This document shows positions 7,184-15,547 of a DNA stretch of 48,795 nt, in pieces (position 1 is the first letter of the stretch; each line of letters starts with the position of its first letter). A program made the translations under genes and the position numbers. Source of the DNA: CAXXOK01 sp964640955 (GTDB taxonomy: Bacteria; Bacillota; Clostridia; Christensenellales; Aristaeellaceae); the NCBI GenBank assembly GCA_964640955.1, contig CAZXJI010000022.1, positions 1 through 48,795 on the forward strand, read 5' to 3'. A model generated the notes under the pieces. The model made no database searches, had not been told where the DNA came from, and saw only the letters and a program-made list of their open reading frames with translations.

Positions 7184-8983
7184 TTACTCGGCCTGCGCGC
7201 CGATGACCGCCTTGATGCGCCGCACCCCGGCGGAGGAGCTGCTTTCCTTCTGGATGGTGAAGCTCTTGAGCTCCGCGGTGTTGCCCGCGTGGGGGCCGCC
7301 GCAGATTTCCTTGCTGAAGGGGCCCATGGTGTACATCTTGACCTTTTCGCCGTACTTGCTCTCAAACAGGCCGATGGCACCCTCCGCCTTGGCCTCCTCC
7401 ACGGTTGTCTCCACGCAGGTGATGGGCGCGGCGGCGGCGATGGCTTCGTTGACCAGCTTCTGCACCTCGGCGATCTCCTCCGGGGTCATTTTGCGGCCGA
7501 AGGAAAAGTCGAACCGCAGGCGTTCGGCGGTGATGTTGGAACCCTTTTGCGCCACTTCCGGCCCCAGCACCTTGCGAAGCGCCGCGTGCAGGAGGTGCGT
7601 GGCGGTGTGCAGCCGCGCGGTCTGGTCGCTGTGGTCGGCCAGGCCGCCCTTGAAGATCTGCTCGGCGCCGGCGTGGCTGTTTTCCTGATGCTGCTTGAAG
7701 CAGGCTTCGTAGCCCTCCATGTCCACGGTCAGGCCCTGCTCGCGGGCCAGCTCGCGGGTCATCTCCACGGGGAAGCCGTAGGTGTCGTAGAGGTGGAAGG
7801 CGCTTTCGCCGTCGATCTGCTTGCCGTCCAGCTTGGCGGCAATCTTTTCAAATTCGCGGTTGCCCTGCTGGAGCGTTTTGGCAAAGCGGGTCTCTTCCAT
7901 CGAAAGCTGTTCCAGCACGAAGGCCGAATTGCGTTCTAGCTCCGGGTACACGGCGCGGTACTGGTCGATGATCACCTTGGCGATCTCCCCGGTGAAGCCT
8001 TCGGGCAGGGAAAGCTCCATGCCGTAGCGCACCGCGCGGCGGATGAGGCGGCGCAGCACGTAGCCCTGGCCGACGTTGGAGGGGGCCACGCCGTGGTCGT
8101 CGCCCAGGATGAAGGTGGCGGTGCGCATGTGGTCGCCCACGATGCGGAACGCCTTGGTGACGGCGGGGCTGTCGCCGTACTGCTTGCCGCTCAGTTCGGC
8201 GATCTTGCCCAGAATGTTCTCAAACAGGTCGGTTTCGTACACGCTCTTTTTGCCCGTCAGCACGCAGATGGTGCGCTCCAGGCCCATGCCCGTGTCCACG
8301 TTTTTCTGGGCGAGGGGCTCGTAAGTGCCTTCCTGGGTCTTGTTGTACTGCATGAACACGTCGTTCCAGATTTCCAGATACCGCCCGCAGGAGCAGGCGG
8401 GCGAGCAGTCCGGGCCGCAGGGCTCCCGGTCGGTGATCATGAACATTTCGCTGTCCGGGCCGCAGGGGCCGGTGAGCCCGGCGGGGCCCCACCAGTTGTT
8501 TTCCTTGGGCAGGAAGAAAATGTGGTCGTCCGCCACGCCGCAGTCCCGCCAGAGCTGTGCGCTTTCCTCGTCGCGGGGGCTGTTCTCGTCGCCCGCGAAC
8601 ACGGAGAAGGCCAGCCTGTCCTTGGGCAGGCCCAGGTACTCGGGGCTGGTCAGAAATTCCCAGCTCCAGGGAATCATTTCTTTTTTGAAGTAGTCGCCCA
8701 GCGACCAGTTGCCCAGCATCTCAAAAAACGTCAGGTGGCTGAAGTCGCCCACGTCGTCGATGTCGCCGGTGCGTACGCACTTCTGCACGTCGGTCAGCCT
8801 CGTGCCCGCCGGGTGCTTGGCGCCCAGCAGATAGGGCACCAGCGGGTGCATGCCCGCGGTGGTGAACAGCACCGTCGGGTCGTTTTCGGGGATCAGCGAA
8901 GCGCTGGAAATGACGGCGTGACCTTTATCCTCAAAGAACTTCAGGAACATCGAGCGCAGCTCGTTGGCGGTGGTGGGCTTCAT
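7184..8983 (-). CDS. alaS: Alanine--tRNA ligase, short form lacking the C-terminal domain
   Basis: A 599-residue protein. It has the class II catalytic core (ELRSMFLKFFEDKGH, TTAGMHPLVPYLLG, SHLTFFEMLGNWS) and the ATP-site/motif 3 region near DTGMGLER. The editing domain follows, with HTATHLLHAALRKVLG and, in its C-terminal part, the ICGGPHAGNT metal motif. The protein ends at SSSSAGVRRIKAVIGAQAE. Typical bacterial AlaRS is about 870-880 residues; the coiled coil and C-Ala/DHHA1 region are absent. A Cys-rich insertion (CGPDCSPACSCG) lies just before RYLEIWNDVFMQYN. The start at 8983 follows AAGGAGAG. A consensus promoter lies upstream, and no frameshift or remnant of the missing part is visible before the terminator. 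Confidence 0.92.
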   Translation of the reverse strand: MKPTTANELRSMFLKFFEDKGHAVISSASLIPENDPTVLFTTAGMHPLVPYLLGAKHPAGTRLTDVQKCVRTGDIDDVGDFSHLTFFEMLGNWSLGDYFKKEMIPWSWEFLTSPEYLGLPKDRLAFSVFAGDENSPRDEESAQLWRDCGVADDHIFFLPKENNWWGPAGLTGPCGPDSEMFMITDREPCGPDCSPACSCGRYLEIWNDVFMQYNKTQEGTYEPLAQKNVDTGMGLERTICVLTGKKSVYETDLFENILGKIAELSGKQYGDSPAVTKAFRIVGDHMRTATFILGDDHGVAPSNVGQGYVLRRLIRRAVRYGMELSLPEGFTGEIAKVIIDQYRAVYPELERNSAFVLEQLSMEETRFAKTLQQGNREFEKIAAKLDGKQIDGESAFHLYDTYGFPVEMTRELAREQGLTVDMEGYEACFKQHQENSHAGAEQIFKGGLADHSDQTARLHTATHLLHAALRKVLGPEVAQKGSNITAERLRFDFSFGRKMTPEEIAEVQKLVNEAIAAAAPITCVETTVEEAKAEGAIGLFESKYGEKVKMYTMGPFSKEICGGPHAGNTAELKSFTIQKESSSSAGVRRIKAVIGAQAE

Positions 8984-9061
8984 GCGTACTCTCTCCTTAC
9001 CTATACTGGGCGGGCCGCGCGCCTCCGCGGGGAGAACGCGCGCCCATCGGCACAATACCGT

Positions 9062-9091
9062 ATTATAGAAGAAAGAAACGAGAGATGTCAA
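9062..9091 (-). promoter_or_regulatory. Promoter of alaS
   Basis: Minus-strand TTGACA (9086-9091), 18 bases, TATAAT (9062-9067), both full consensus. The leader to the start at 8983 is about 70 bases and contains CGCGCG repeats able to pair. Confidence 0.75.
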
Positions 9092-9163
9092 TATTTCCGG
9101 CGGTTTTCGAAAGGCGAGGGAGGGAACCCCGGCGTTCTTCCGCTGTATTTTACCCGCGACCGC

Positions 9164-9192
9164 TTGACAGGGCGGGGGACGTTCGCTATAAT
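9164..9192 (+). promoter_or_regulatory. Full-consensus promoter of the pyrimidine degradation cluster
   Basis: TTGACA (9164-9169), 17 bases, TATAAT (9187-9192). The expected start is near 9199. It is divergent from the alaS promoter, with about 70 bases between their -35 boxes. Confidence 0.85.
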
Positions 9193-9215
9193 GGGGCCAA
9201 GTTCATATTGATGAA

Positions 9216-9262
9216 ACGCCGCAATGAAGCGCAACTTCATTGCGGCGTGTTTACTTTTTTCT
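9216..9262 (+). terminator. Intrinsic terminator / attenuator in the pyd leader
   Basis: A perfect 14-bp stem (about 9216-9229 with 9235-9248) has the 5-base loop CGCAA and is followed by GTTTACTTTTTTC. It sits between the promoter start point (about 9199) and the ribosome binding site at 9265-9270. Transcripts would therefore stop after about 60 nt unless termination is relieved. Confidence 0.75.
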
Positions 9263-9279
9263 TTAGGGAGATGATGGTG

Positions 9280-10602
9280 ATGACCGGCGAAGCGATTCGG
9301 GAAACCCTCAAGAAGTACAACCTGCAGTCCTGGAGCGTGCAGAGCAAGATCAACCCCATTCCGGTGGAGCGGGGGGAAGGCATCTATTTCTGGGATACGG
9401 AGGGGAAGCGCTACACTGATATGTCCTCCCAGCTGGTGAACATGAACCTGGGCTTCGGCAACAAGGCCATCGGCGAGGCCATCAAGGCGCAGGTGGACCA
9501 GTACTGCTTCGTATCCCCCGGCTACGGCGCCGAGTCCCGCGCGGTGCTGGCGGAGAAGGTCGTAAGCCTCATGCCGGACAACATCGCCAAGGTGTTCTTC
9601 ACCAACGCGGGCGCGGACGCCAACGAGAACGCCATCAAAATGGCGCGTATGGTGACCGGGCGCAACAAGGTGTTCAGCCGCTACCGCAGCTACCACGGCT
9701 CCTCCTTCGGCGCGGGCAACCTCACGGGCGAACCCCGGCGCTATCCGCTGGAACCGGGCATTCCCGGTTTCGTCAAGTTTTTCGACCCGTATGTGTACCG
9801 CGAGGCGATCCGCTTTGCCGACGAGAAGGACGCCACCCGCTATTACCTGGCCAAGCTGGAGGAGCAGCTCCTCTACGAAAACCCCGCCGCGGTCGCCGCC
9901 ATCGTGCTGGAGACCGTCACCGGCTCCAACGGCGTCATCATCCCGCCCGCGGGCTACCTGCCCGGCGTGCGCGCCCTGTGCGACAAGTACGGCATTATGA
10001 TGATCTGCGACGAGGTGATGGCCGGCTGGTGCCGCACCGGCAAGCTGTTCTCCTTTGAGCATTTCGGCATCAAGCCCGACATGGTGACCTTCGCCAAGGG
10101 CATCACCTGCGGCTACGTCCCGCTGGGCGGCGTGGCGGTCAGCAAACAGGTCGCCGAATACTTCGACGACCACCTGCTCTCCTGCGGGCTCACCTATTCC
10201 GGCCATCCGCTGGCCTGCGCCGCGGGCGTGGCGTGCGTGAACTACTACGAGGAAGCGCACATTCTGGACAACGTAAACGCGGTCGGCGCGGTGCTCAAGG
10301 AAAAGCTCGAAGCCATGAAGGAAAAGCACCCCTGCGTGGGCGACGTGCGCGCCATCGGGCTGTTTTCGGCGGTGGAGCTGGTGAAGAGCAAGGAAACCCG
10401 AGAGGCGCTCGTGCCCTACGGCAGGGACCCGGCGGGCGTCATGGGCGGCATCAACAAAAAGCTGGCTGCCAAAGGCTTTATGACCTACACGCACGAGAAC
10501 ATGATCATCGTGGCCCCGCCGCTGATCATCACCGCGGAGCAATTGACCGAAGAACTGGCGAAGCTCGACGAGGTGCTGACCGAAGTCGATCAGATGCTGT
10601 AA
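9280..10602 (+). CDS. pydD: Class III aminotransferase, probable beta-alanine aminotransferase (PydD-like)
   Basis: A 440-residue fold-type I PLP enzyme. The PLP lysine is K273 in FAKGITCGY, with the usual Asp in MMICDEVMAG (D244) and the FFTNAGADANENAIKMAR phosphate-binding region. Class III enzymes move an amino group from omega-amino acids to a keto acid. Here it starts a cluster that makes beta-alanine from pyrimidines and is followed by an alcohol dehydrogenase. Conversion of beta-alanine to malonate semialdehyde is therefore the likely role, as in the extended reductive pathway (PydD/PydE). Of three nearby ATG codons I chose 9280, nine bases after AGGGAG; those at 9271 and 9274 are too close to it. 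The substrate assignment rests on context. Confidence 0.82.
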   Translation: MTGEAIRETLKKYNLQSWSVQSKINPIPVERGEGIYFWDTEGKRYTDMSSQLVNMNLGFGNKAIGEAIKAQVDQYCFVSPGYGAESRAVLAEKVVSLMPDNIAKVFFTNAGADANENAIKMARMVTGRNKVFSRYRSYHGSSFGAGNLTGEPRRYPLEPGIPGFVKFFDPYVYREAIRFADEKDATRYYLAKLEEQLLYENPAAVAAIVLETVTGSNGVIIPPAGYLPGVRALCDKYGIMMICDEVMAGWCRTGKLFSFEHFGIKPDMVTFAKGITCGYVPLGGVAVSKQVAEYFDDHLLSCGLTYSGHPLACAAGVACVNYYEEAHILDNVNAVGAVLKEKLEAMKEKHPCVGDVRAIGLFSAVELVKSKETREALVPYGRDPAGVMGGINKKLAAKGFMTYTHENMIIVAPPLIITAEQLTEELAKLDEVLTEVDQML

Positions 10603-10615
10603 CGGAGGAAAACGA

Positions 10616-11767
10616 ATGCTCCACACGTTTCTGACCCCTACCCGGACGGTGATGGGCGAAGGCGCGCTGGCCGCCTGCGGGAAGGAATTCGCTTCCTTCG
10701 GTCGAAAGGCGCTGGTCGTAACCGGCAACATCGTCAAAAAGGGCGAGGCTTTCCAACAGCTTACGGCACTGCTTGCGCGCATCGGCGCGGAATACGCCGT
10801 GTTTTCCGATATTCCCGGCGAGCCGGACGACCAAATGGTCGCCGCGGGCGTCGCGGCCTACCGCGCCGAAGGATGCGACTTTCTCGTGGGCCTGGGCGGG
10901 GGCAGTCCGCTGGACTGTGCCAAGGCGATCGCCGCGGGACTGACGGCGGAGGGCAGCGTGTGCGCCTTCGCGGGCCGCGAGATCGACGCGAAGGTACCGC
11001 CCATGGCGCTGATTCCCACCACTGCGGGCACCGGCTCGGAAGCCACCAAGTTTACCGTGATCACCGACCGGCTTTCCGGGGCCAAGCTGCTGCTCAAAGG
11101 CGAGTCGCTCCTGCCCCGGCTGGCGATTGTAGATTACACCTTTACCCTGTCGGCCCCGGCGGACCTGACCGCCGCCACCGGCATGGACGCGCTCACCCAC
11201 GCGGTGGAAGCCTACACCTCCCGCAAGGCCACGCCGCTGTCCGACCCCTTCGCGGTGGACGCGGTCAAGCGCATTTTTACCAGCCTTCCCGCGGCTTGCG
11301 CCGACGGCGGCGACAAAAAGGCGCGGGAATCCATGGCGATCGCCGCCTACGAGGCGGGCGTGTGCATCAACAACGCGTCCGTCACCCTCGTGCACGGCAT
11401 GAGCCGCCCCATCGGCGCGAAGTTCCACGTGCCCCACGGCCTGTCCAACGCCATGCTGCTGGCCCCTTGCCTCACCTTCGCGGCCAGGGGCGCGCCGGAG
11501 CGCTTTGCCAGGCTCTCCCGGGCCATCGGCTTCGCCGGCAACGGCGAGAGCAACACCCACGCGGCCATGGCGTTGATCGACAAGCTCGCCGAACTGGCCA
11601 AAACACTTGATATCCCCACGCCGGAGGGCTACGGCATCGCCCGGGACGCCTTTATGGCCCTCGTGCCCCAGATGGCGAAGGAAGCCCTGCAAAGCGGCAG
11701 CCCCGCCAACACCCTGTGCGAGGTGACCGAGGCGGACGTCGTAAGCCTCTACCACAGCCTCTACTAG
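10616..11767 (+). CDS. pydE: Iron-dependent alcohol dehydrogenase, probable malonate semialdehyde reductase (PydE-like)
   Basis: A 383-residue group III (Fe-ADH) protein. The nucleotide-binding segment is GLGGGSPLDCAKA near residue 92, followed by TTAGTGSEAT. Metal ligands are expected at D191 and H195 (GMDALTHAVEAY), H260 (LVHGMSRPIG) and H274 (HVPHG). The family reduces aldehydes with NAD(P)H. It starts 13 bases after the aminotransferase with GGAGG upstream, so the two are co-expressed. Reduction of malonate semialdehyde to 3-hydroxypropionate would complete disposal of the beta-alanine carbon skeleton. Another short-chain aldehyde remains possible. Confidence 0.82.
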   Translation: MLHTFLTPTRTVMGEGALAACGKEFASFGRKALVVTGNIVKKGEAFQQLTALLARIGAEYAVFSDIPGEPDDQMVAAGVAAYRAEGCDFLVGLGGGSPLDCAKAIAAGLTAEGSVCAFAGREIDAKVPPMALIPTTAGTGSEATKFTVITDRLSGAKLLLKGESLLPRLAIVDYTFTLSAPADLTAATGMDALTHAVEAYTSRKATPLSDPFAVDAVKRIFTSLPAACADGGDKKARESMAIAAYEAGVCINNASVTLVHGMSRPIGAKFHVPHGLSNAMLLAPCLTFAARGAPERFARLSRAIGFAGNGESNTHAAMALIDKLAELAKTLDIPTPEGYGIARDAFMALVPQMAKEALQSGSPANTLCEVTEADVVSLYHSLY

Positions 11768-11822
11768 GGCGTCGCACCCCGGCGCCCGGCACCGCCCCCG
11801 GAAGCAATCGAACACCCGCATT

Positions 11823-11857
11823 ACAAAGGCGTAAGGCGAAGAACCTTACGCCTTTGT
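11823..11857 (+). repeat. Perfect 14-bp hairpin between dehydrogenase and ABC genes
   Basis: ACAAAGGCGTAAGG (11823-11836) and its exact complement (11844-11857) flank a 7-base loop. No T-run follows, so it is more likely an mRNA processing or stability element, or a weak terminator, than a full stop. Confidence 0.6.
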
Positions 11858-11899
11858 GCTATCCGCTCGAAAGGGAAGTACGCAAACGGAGGAAACAAA

Positions 11900-12715
11900 A
11901 TGCAGTTTGTCAGGAAGCCGCCCCGGATCGACACAGGGTTTGCCGACGGTGTGGAAATCAAAATCGAGAACATGTCCGTGCGCTTTCCGGAGAAAAACGG
12001 CGCGGGGTACGTGGACGCGCTGACCAACGTGACGCTGGACATCCGTCAGGGCGAGTTCGTATCGCTGGTCGGGCCGTCGGGCTGCGGCAAAACCACGCTG
12101 CTGCGCGCCATCGCCGACCTGCAGCAGCCTTCGACCGGCACGATCACCGTACGGGGGCAGACGCCGCGGCAGATTCGCCTGCAAAAGAAGTTCGGCATCG
12201 TATTCCAAAGCCCGGTGCTCTACGACTGGCGCACCGCGCGGCGCAACGTGTGCATGCCCATGGAGCTGATGGGTCTGCCCAAGAAGGAGCGCACCGCCAC
12301 CGTGTCCGAGATGCTGGACATGGTCAACCTGCTGGGCTCCGGGCACAAGTATCCCCACCAGATGTCCGGCGGCATGCAGCAGCGCGTGGGCATTGCGCGG
12401 GCGCTGGCCATCAAGCCGGAGATATTGCTGATGGACGAGCCCTTTTCGGCGCTGGACGAGTTTACCAAGGAAAAGCTCAACGAGGAACTGCTTTCCATCT
12501 GGAGCAAGGCCCAAAAGACGGTCGTGTTCGTCACCCACAACATTTCCGAGGCCGTTTTCCTCTCCGATCGGGTGGTGGTGCTCTCCCCGCATCCCGGGCG
12601 CGTATCGGCCGTGGTGGATATCGACCTGCCCCGCCCGCGACACCTGGCGATCAAGGACCGTCCCGAGTTCGGCGCGCTGGTGGCCAAAGTGCGCAACAGC
12701 TTCGAGGGGGTGTGA
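11900..12715 (+). CDS. ABC transporter ATPase, SsuB/TauB/ThiZ type
   Basis: A 271-residue nucleotide-binding subunit. Walker A is GPSGCGKTT (about residue 58), the Q-loop is VFQSPVLYDWRT, the signature is MSGGMQQR, Walker B with the catalytic Glu is ILLMDEPFSALDE, and the switch His is in FVTHNISEA. The sequence is closest in type to the NitT/TauT family (nitrate, sulfonate, thiamine-precursor importers). Its partners are the next three genes. By position in the cluster it should power uptake of a pyrimidine or a pathway intermediate. GGAGG lies seven bases before the start. Confidence 0.9.
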   Translation: MQFVRKPPRIDTGFADGVEIKIENMSVRFPEKNGAGYVDALTNVTLDIRQGEFVSLVGPSGCGKTTLLRAIADLQQPSTGTITVRGQTPRQIRLQKKFGIVFQSPVLYDWRTARRNVCMPMELMGLPKKERTATVSEMLDMVNLLGSGHKYPHQMSGGMQQRVGIARALAIKPEILLMDEPFSALDEFTKEKLNEELLSIWSKAQKTVVFVTHNISEAVFLSDRVVVLSPHPGRVSAVVDIDLPRPRHLAIKDRPEFGALVAKVRNSFEGV

Positions 12716-12719
12716 GCGC

Positions 12720-13574
12720 TTGAAGGCCATCAACTGGAAGAAATTTTTCGCTTCCCCCAAATGGGTGACGGTCGTGTGGGTGCTGGGGCTGATCGTGGTG
12801 TGGGAGATTGGCGCGACGGTCGTGGCGGGCGTCAAGCGCACGCCGGAAAACGTGCTGCCCCACCTCTACCAGATCATCGGCTCGGTGTTCAGCACCCAAA
12901 AGGTGAACGGCACCCAGACCGCGACGCAGATCGTGCTTTCCAACGCGTGGATTACGCTGATGCGCGCGGGTATCGGCTTTGCGCTGGGGGCGGCGGCGGG
13001 GTTCCTGCTGGCGCTGCTCATGAGCCGCTTCACCGCCGTTGAAAAGATGATCTTTCCCTACCTGATGCTCATTCAGATGATCCCGATTCTGGGCATGGCG
13101 CCGATCGTGCTGGCGATTACCAAAAACATCGACAAAAGCCGCATCGTGATCGCCGCGATCCTCACGTTTTACCCCGTGGCGACCAATACGCTGTCGGGCT
13201 TCAAGGCGGTGGAACGGGAAAAGCGGGAGCTGATGTATTCGCTGGCCGCCACGAAATGGGATATTTACCGCAAGCTCCTCATTCCCAACAGCATGCCCTA
13301 TCTGTTCGCGGGACTCAAGATCGCCGCGCCGATGGCGATCACCGCCTCCATTCTGGTGGATACGCTGCAGGGCGGCGGGGGCCTGGGCTGTATGATGAGC
13401 CAATCCCTCAAACACGCGATGACGATTTTCGTGTTCTGGCAGATCGTGTTCCTAAGCGCGATCATCGGCATCCTGAGCTATCAGCTCATGGCGTGGCTGG
13501 AGAGGTGTGTGTCGCCGATGAGCCGCGGCCTGAGCGGCGCAACCGGCCGCAAGGGGAAGGGGGCGACGGCGTGA
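12720..13574 (+). CDS. ABC transporter permease (NitT/TauT type), first
   Basis: A 284-residue inner-membrane subunit with about six hydrophobic segments. It carries the cytoplasmic coupling (EAA-like) loop around LMYSLAATKWDIYRKLLIPN. A TTG start at 12720 lies four bases after the ATPase stop, with GAGGGGGTG upstream. The C-terminal tail is basic. The gene overlaps the next permease as GTGA, so the two half-transporters are translationally coupled. It probably forms a heterodimer with the second permease, since the pair is not identical. Confidence 0.88.
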   Translation: MKAINWKKFFASPKWVTVVWVLGLIVVWEIGATVVAGVKRTPENVLPHLYQIIGSVFSTQKVNGTQTATQIVLSNAWITLMRAGIGFALGAAAGFLLALLMSRFTAVEKMIFPYLMLIQMIPILGMAPIVLAITKNIDKSRIVIAAILTFYPVATNTLSGFKAVEREKRELMYSLAATKWDIYRKLLIPNSMPYLFAGLKIAAPMAITASILVDTLQGGGGLGCMMSQSLKHAMTIFVFWQIVFLSAIIGILSYQLMAWLERCVSPMSRGLSGATGRKGKGATA

Positions 13575-14371
13575 ACACCGCAAAGCAGCTTTGGAACAGG
13601 ATTTCCTCCGTCGTCTATCCCGTGGCGTTCGGCGCGCTGATCGTGGTGCTGTGGCAGACGCAGATTCTGCACAAGCTCCTCGGCACCGACACCTTCACCC
13701 TGCCGCTGCCCCAGCGTATCGCTACCATTATCGAGGACAACTGGCCCGTGATTCTCAACAACGTGCAGGCGACGCTGATCGTGGCGCTGGGCGGCCTGCT
13801 GCTGGGGTCGCTGCTGGGCTATACCCTGGGCATCATCGCGGCGGTGTTCACCAAGTGGGGCAAGGGCGGGCTTACGCTGGCCTCGGCGTTCAACGCCATC
13901 CCCATCATCGCCATCGCCCCGATTTTGAACAACCTCACCAAGGACGTAAGCTCCGACGCCAACATCCGCAGTATGGTCGCCAAGATTCTGGTGGTCACCG
14001 TCACCTCGACCGTCGCGATGAGCGTAAACGCTTACCGTGGGCTTACGGAACTCAAACCCTTTTCGCTCGACCTGATGCGCTCCTACGCCGCGACGGAACG
14101 CCAGATTTTCGTAAAGCTCCGCCTGCCCAACAGCGTTCCGTTTATCTTTACGGCGCTTCGGGTCAGCGTTCCGGGCTGCGTCATCAGCGCCCTGGTGAGC
14201 GAATATTTTGCGGAGTACATTATCGGCGTAGGCCGCCAGATACGCGAAAACATCGTGCTGGCGCAGTACGCCACCGCCTGGGCCTACATCGTGGTCGCCT
14301 GCGGCATGGGCATCGCGATGTACGCGGTGCTGCTGATCTTCGAGAGTATTCTGCTGAAAGGGCGAAAATAA
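13571..14371 (+). CDS. ABC transporter permease (NitT/TauT type), second
   Basis: A 266-residue permease with about six transmembrane segments and a coupling loop at LMRSYAATERQIFVKLRLPN. The GTG start at 13571 overlaps the previous stop. The same frame is open further upstream, but that reading only shadows the first permease gene. Two distinct permeases in one NitT/TauT-like transporter are common for thiamine-precursor and hydroxymethylpyrimidine-like systems, which agrees with a pyrimidine substrate. The substrate itself cannot be read from the sequence. Confidence 0.88.
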   Translation: MNTAKQLWNRISSVVYPVAFGALIVVLWQTQILHKLLGTDTFTLPLPQRIATIIEDNWPVILNNVQATLIVALGGLLLGSLLGYTLGIIAAVFTKWGKGGLTLASAFNAIPIIAIAPILNNLTKDVSSDANIRSMVAKILVVTVTSTVAMSVNAYRGLTELKPFSLDLMRSYAATERQIFVKLRLPNSVPFIFTALRVSVPGCVISALVSEYFAEYIIGVGRQIRENIVLAQYATAWAYIVVACGMGIAMYAVLLIFESILLKGRK

Positions 14372-14422
14372 CGCCCTTCAGTTGGAATAAAAAACACCCG
14401 AGCTTGTAAGGAGGAAACAAGT

Positions 14423-15511
14423 ATGAGGAACGGACACAAGGGGTATCTCGCTCTGATTGCGCTGGTTCTGTCGCTGATGCTTATGGTATCGGCCACGTCC
14501 GCCGTGGCGGAGTACTACAGCCCGGACGCGACCGTGGAGGAAGTGGTGGTCGACGCCGCTACGCAGGGGAAGGTCGGCAACTGGGGCCTGGGCAACGAGT
14601 ATGAGATTCAGGCGCTTTTATCCAAGTACGGACAGCCCACCACGTACCTGAGCCAGGCGTTCGACATGGACGGCTTCGACGATGACTCGATCCTCCTGGC
14701 CTCCGCCATGACCTACAACGAGCTGGGCCTGGTCAAGAACGATTACCAGGGTGGCTACGGCTACGGCGACAGCGTGAAGACCATCGACATGAACGACGAG
14801 GGCGTCGCGATGCTGGAGGACAACATCTTCACCACCGCCGCGTTCGCCGAGGCGAACCCCAACACGGTCGAAGCCTTCATCGCCGCGTCGGTCAAAGGCT
14901 GGGCCTACGCCTGCGAAAACCCCGAGGAAGCTGCCGAGATCGTGTACAAGTACGGCTCCTCCGTCTCCAGCGAGCATCAGCTCTACATGGCCGGCGAAGT
15001 GAAAAAGCTGGTAGAGACCGACACCAAGGGTGAAACCGTCACCGCGTACGGCAAGATCGATCCCGAAGCGATGCAGCAGACGCTCGACCTGGCCAAGACC
15101 TATATCCAGCTTTCCGACGCCGTCGCCGCCGAAGCCCTGCAGGGCCTGACGCTTGACGACATCTGCGATTCTTCCTACTTTGACGCCGCGACCGCCGAGG
15201 GCGCCGTGATCGGCACGCCGGAAAAGGCGGACGTGAGCATCCAGCTCAAGTGGCTGCCGCAGGCGCAGTTCATGGGCTACTACGTGGCGCTGGACAAGGG
15301 CTACTACAGCGACCTGGGCCTCAACGTGACCATCGTTCCCGGCGGCGGCGATATCAGCGAGACGACCGCCGTGTACACCGGCCAGGTGGACTTCGGCGTG
15401 ACCTGGGTCTCCAACCTGATCGCCGCCAACGCGGGCGGCATGGGGCTGACGGAAGTCGCGCAGATCTTCCAGCGTTCCGGTCTGGTGCTGGTGTACAAGG
15501 TCAGCGAATAA
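14423..15511 (+). CDS. NMT1/THI5-like substrate-binding protein with circularly permuted domain order
   Basis: A 362-residue protein with a signal peptide (residues 1 to about 29, ending SAVAE, no lipobox Cys). In ordinary NMT1/THI5-like binding proteins (PF09084) the chain starts with a V-x-x-Q-L-K-W...GYYVA-x-x-KGYY segment. It then reaches GNEYE and AMTYNE and ends with the second-lobe helices. Here the later part comes first: VGNWGLGNEYE (51-61), FDMDGF (80-85), AMTYNELGLV (95-104), MLEDNIF (130-136). The usual N-terminal part comes last: VSIQLKWLPQAQFMGYYVAL (271-290) through QIFQRSGLVLVYKVSE at the C-terminus. The joining linker is about residues 259-268. GGAGG precedes the start. It should deliver ligand to the preceding permeases; family members often bind pyrimidine-like compounds. 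Confidence 0.8.
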   Translation: MRNGHKGYLALIALVLSLMLMVSATSAVAEYYSPDATVEEVVVDAATQGKVGNWGLGNEYEIQALLSKYGQPTTYLSQAFDMDGFDDDSILLASAMTYNELGLVKNDYQGGYGYGDSVKTIDMNDEGVAMLEDNIFTTAAFAEANPNTVEAFIAASVKGWAYACENPEEAAEIVYKYGSSVSSEHQLYMAGEVKKLVETDTKGETVTAYGKIDPEAMQQTLDLAKTYIQLSDAVAAEALQGLTLDDICDSSYFDAATAEGAVIGTPEKADVSIQLKWLPQAQFMGYYVALDKGYYSDLGLNVTIVPGGGDISETTAVYTGQVDFGVTWVSNLIAANAGGMGLTEVAQIFQRSGLVLVYKVSE

Positions 15512-15547
15512 TTCGGTTCCATACCCGTTTTTCCCCAACGACGCTCC

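Noticed and set aside
9199..9270. Riboswitch in the pyd leader
   Set aside because: Only about 17 nt separate the expected transcript start from the terminator stem, too little for a known aptamer.
9088..10782. Long antisense open frame over the aminotransferase and dehydrogenase genes
   Set aside because: High GC3 on the coding strand removes stop codons from the opposite frame; the translation is His/Gly/Val/Arg-rich with no family likeness.
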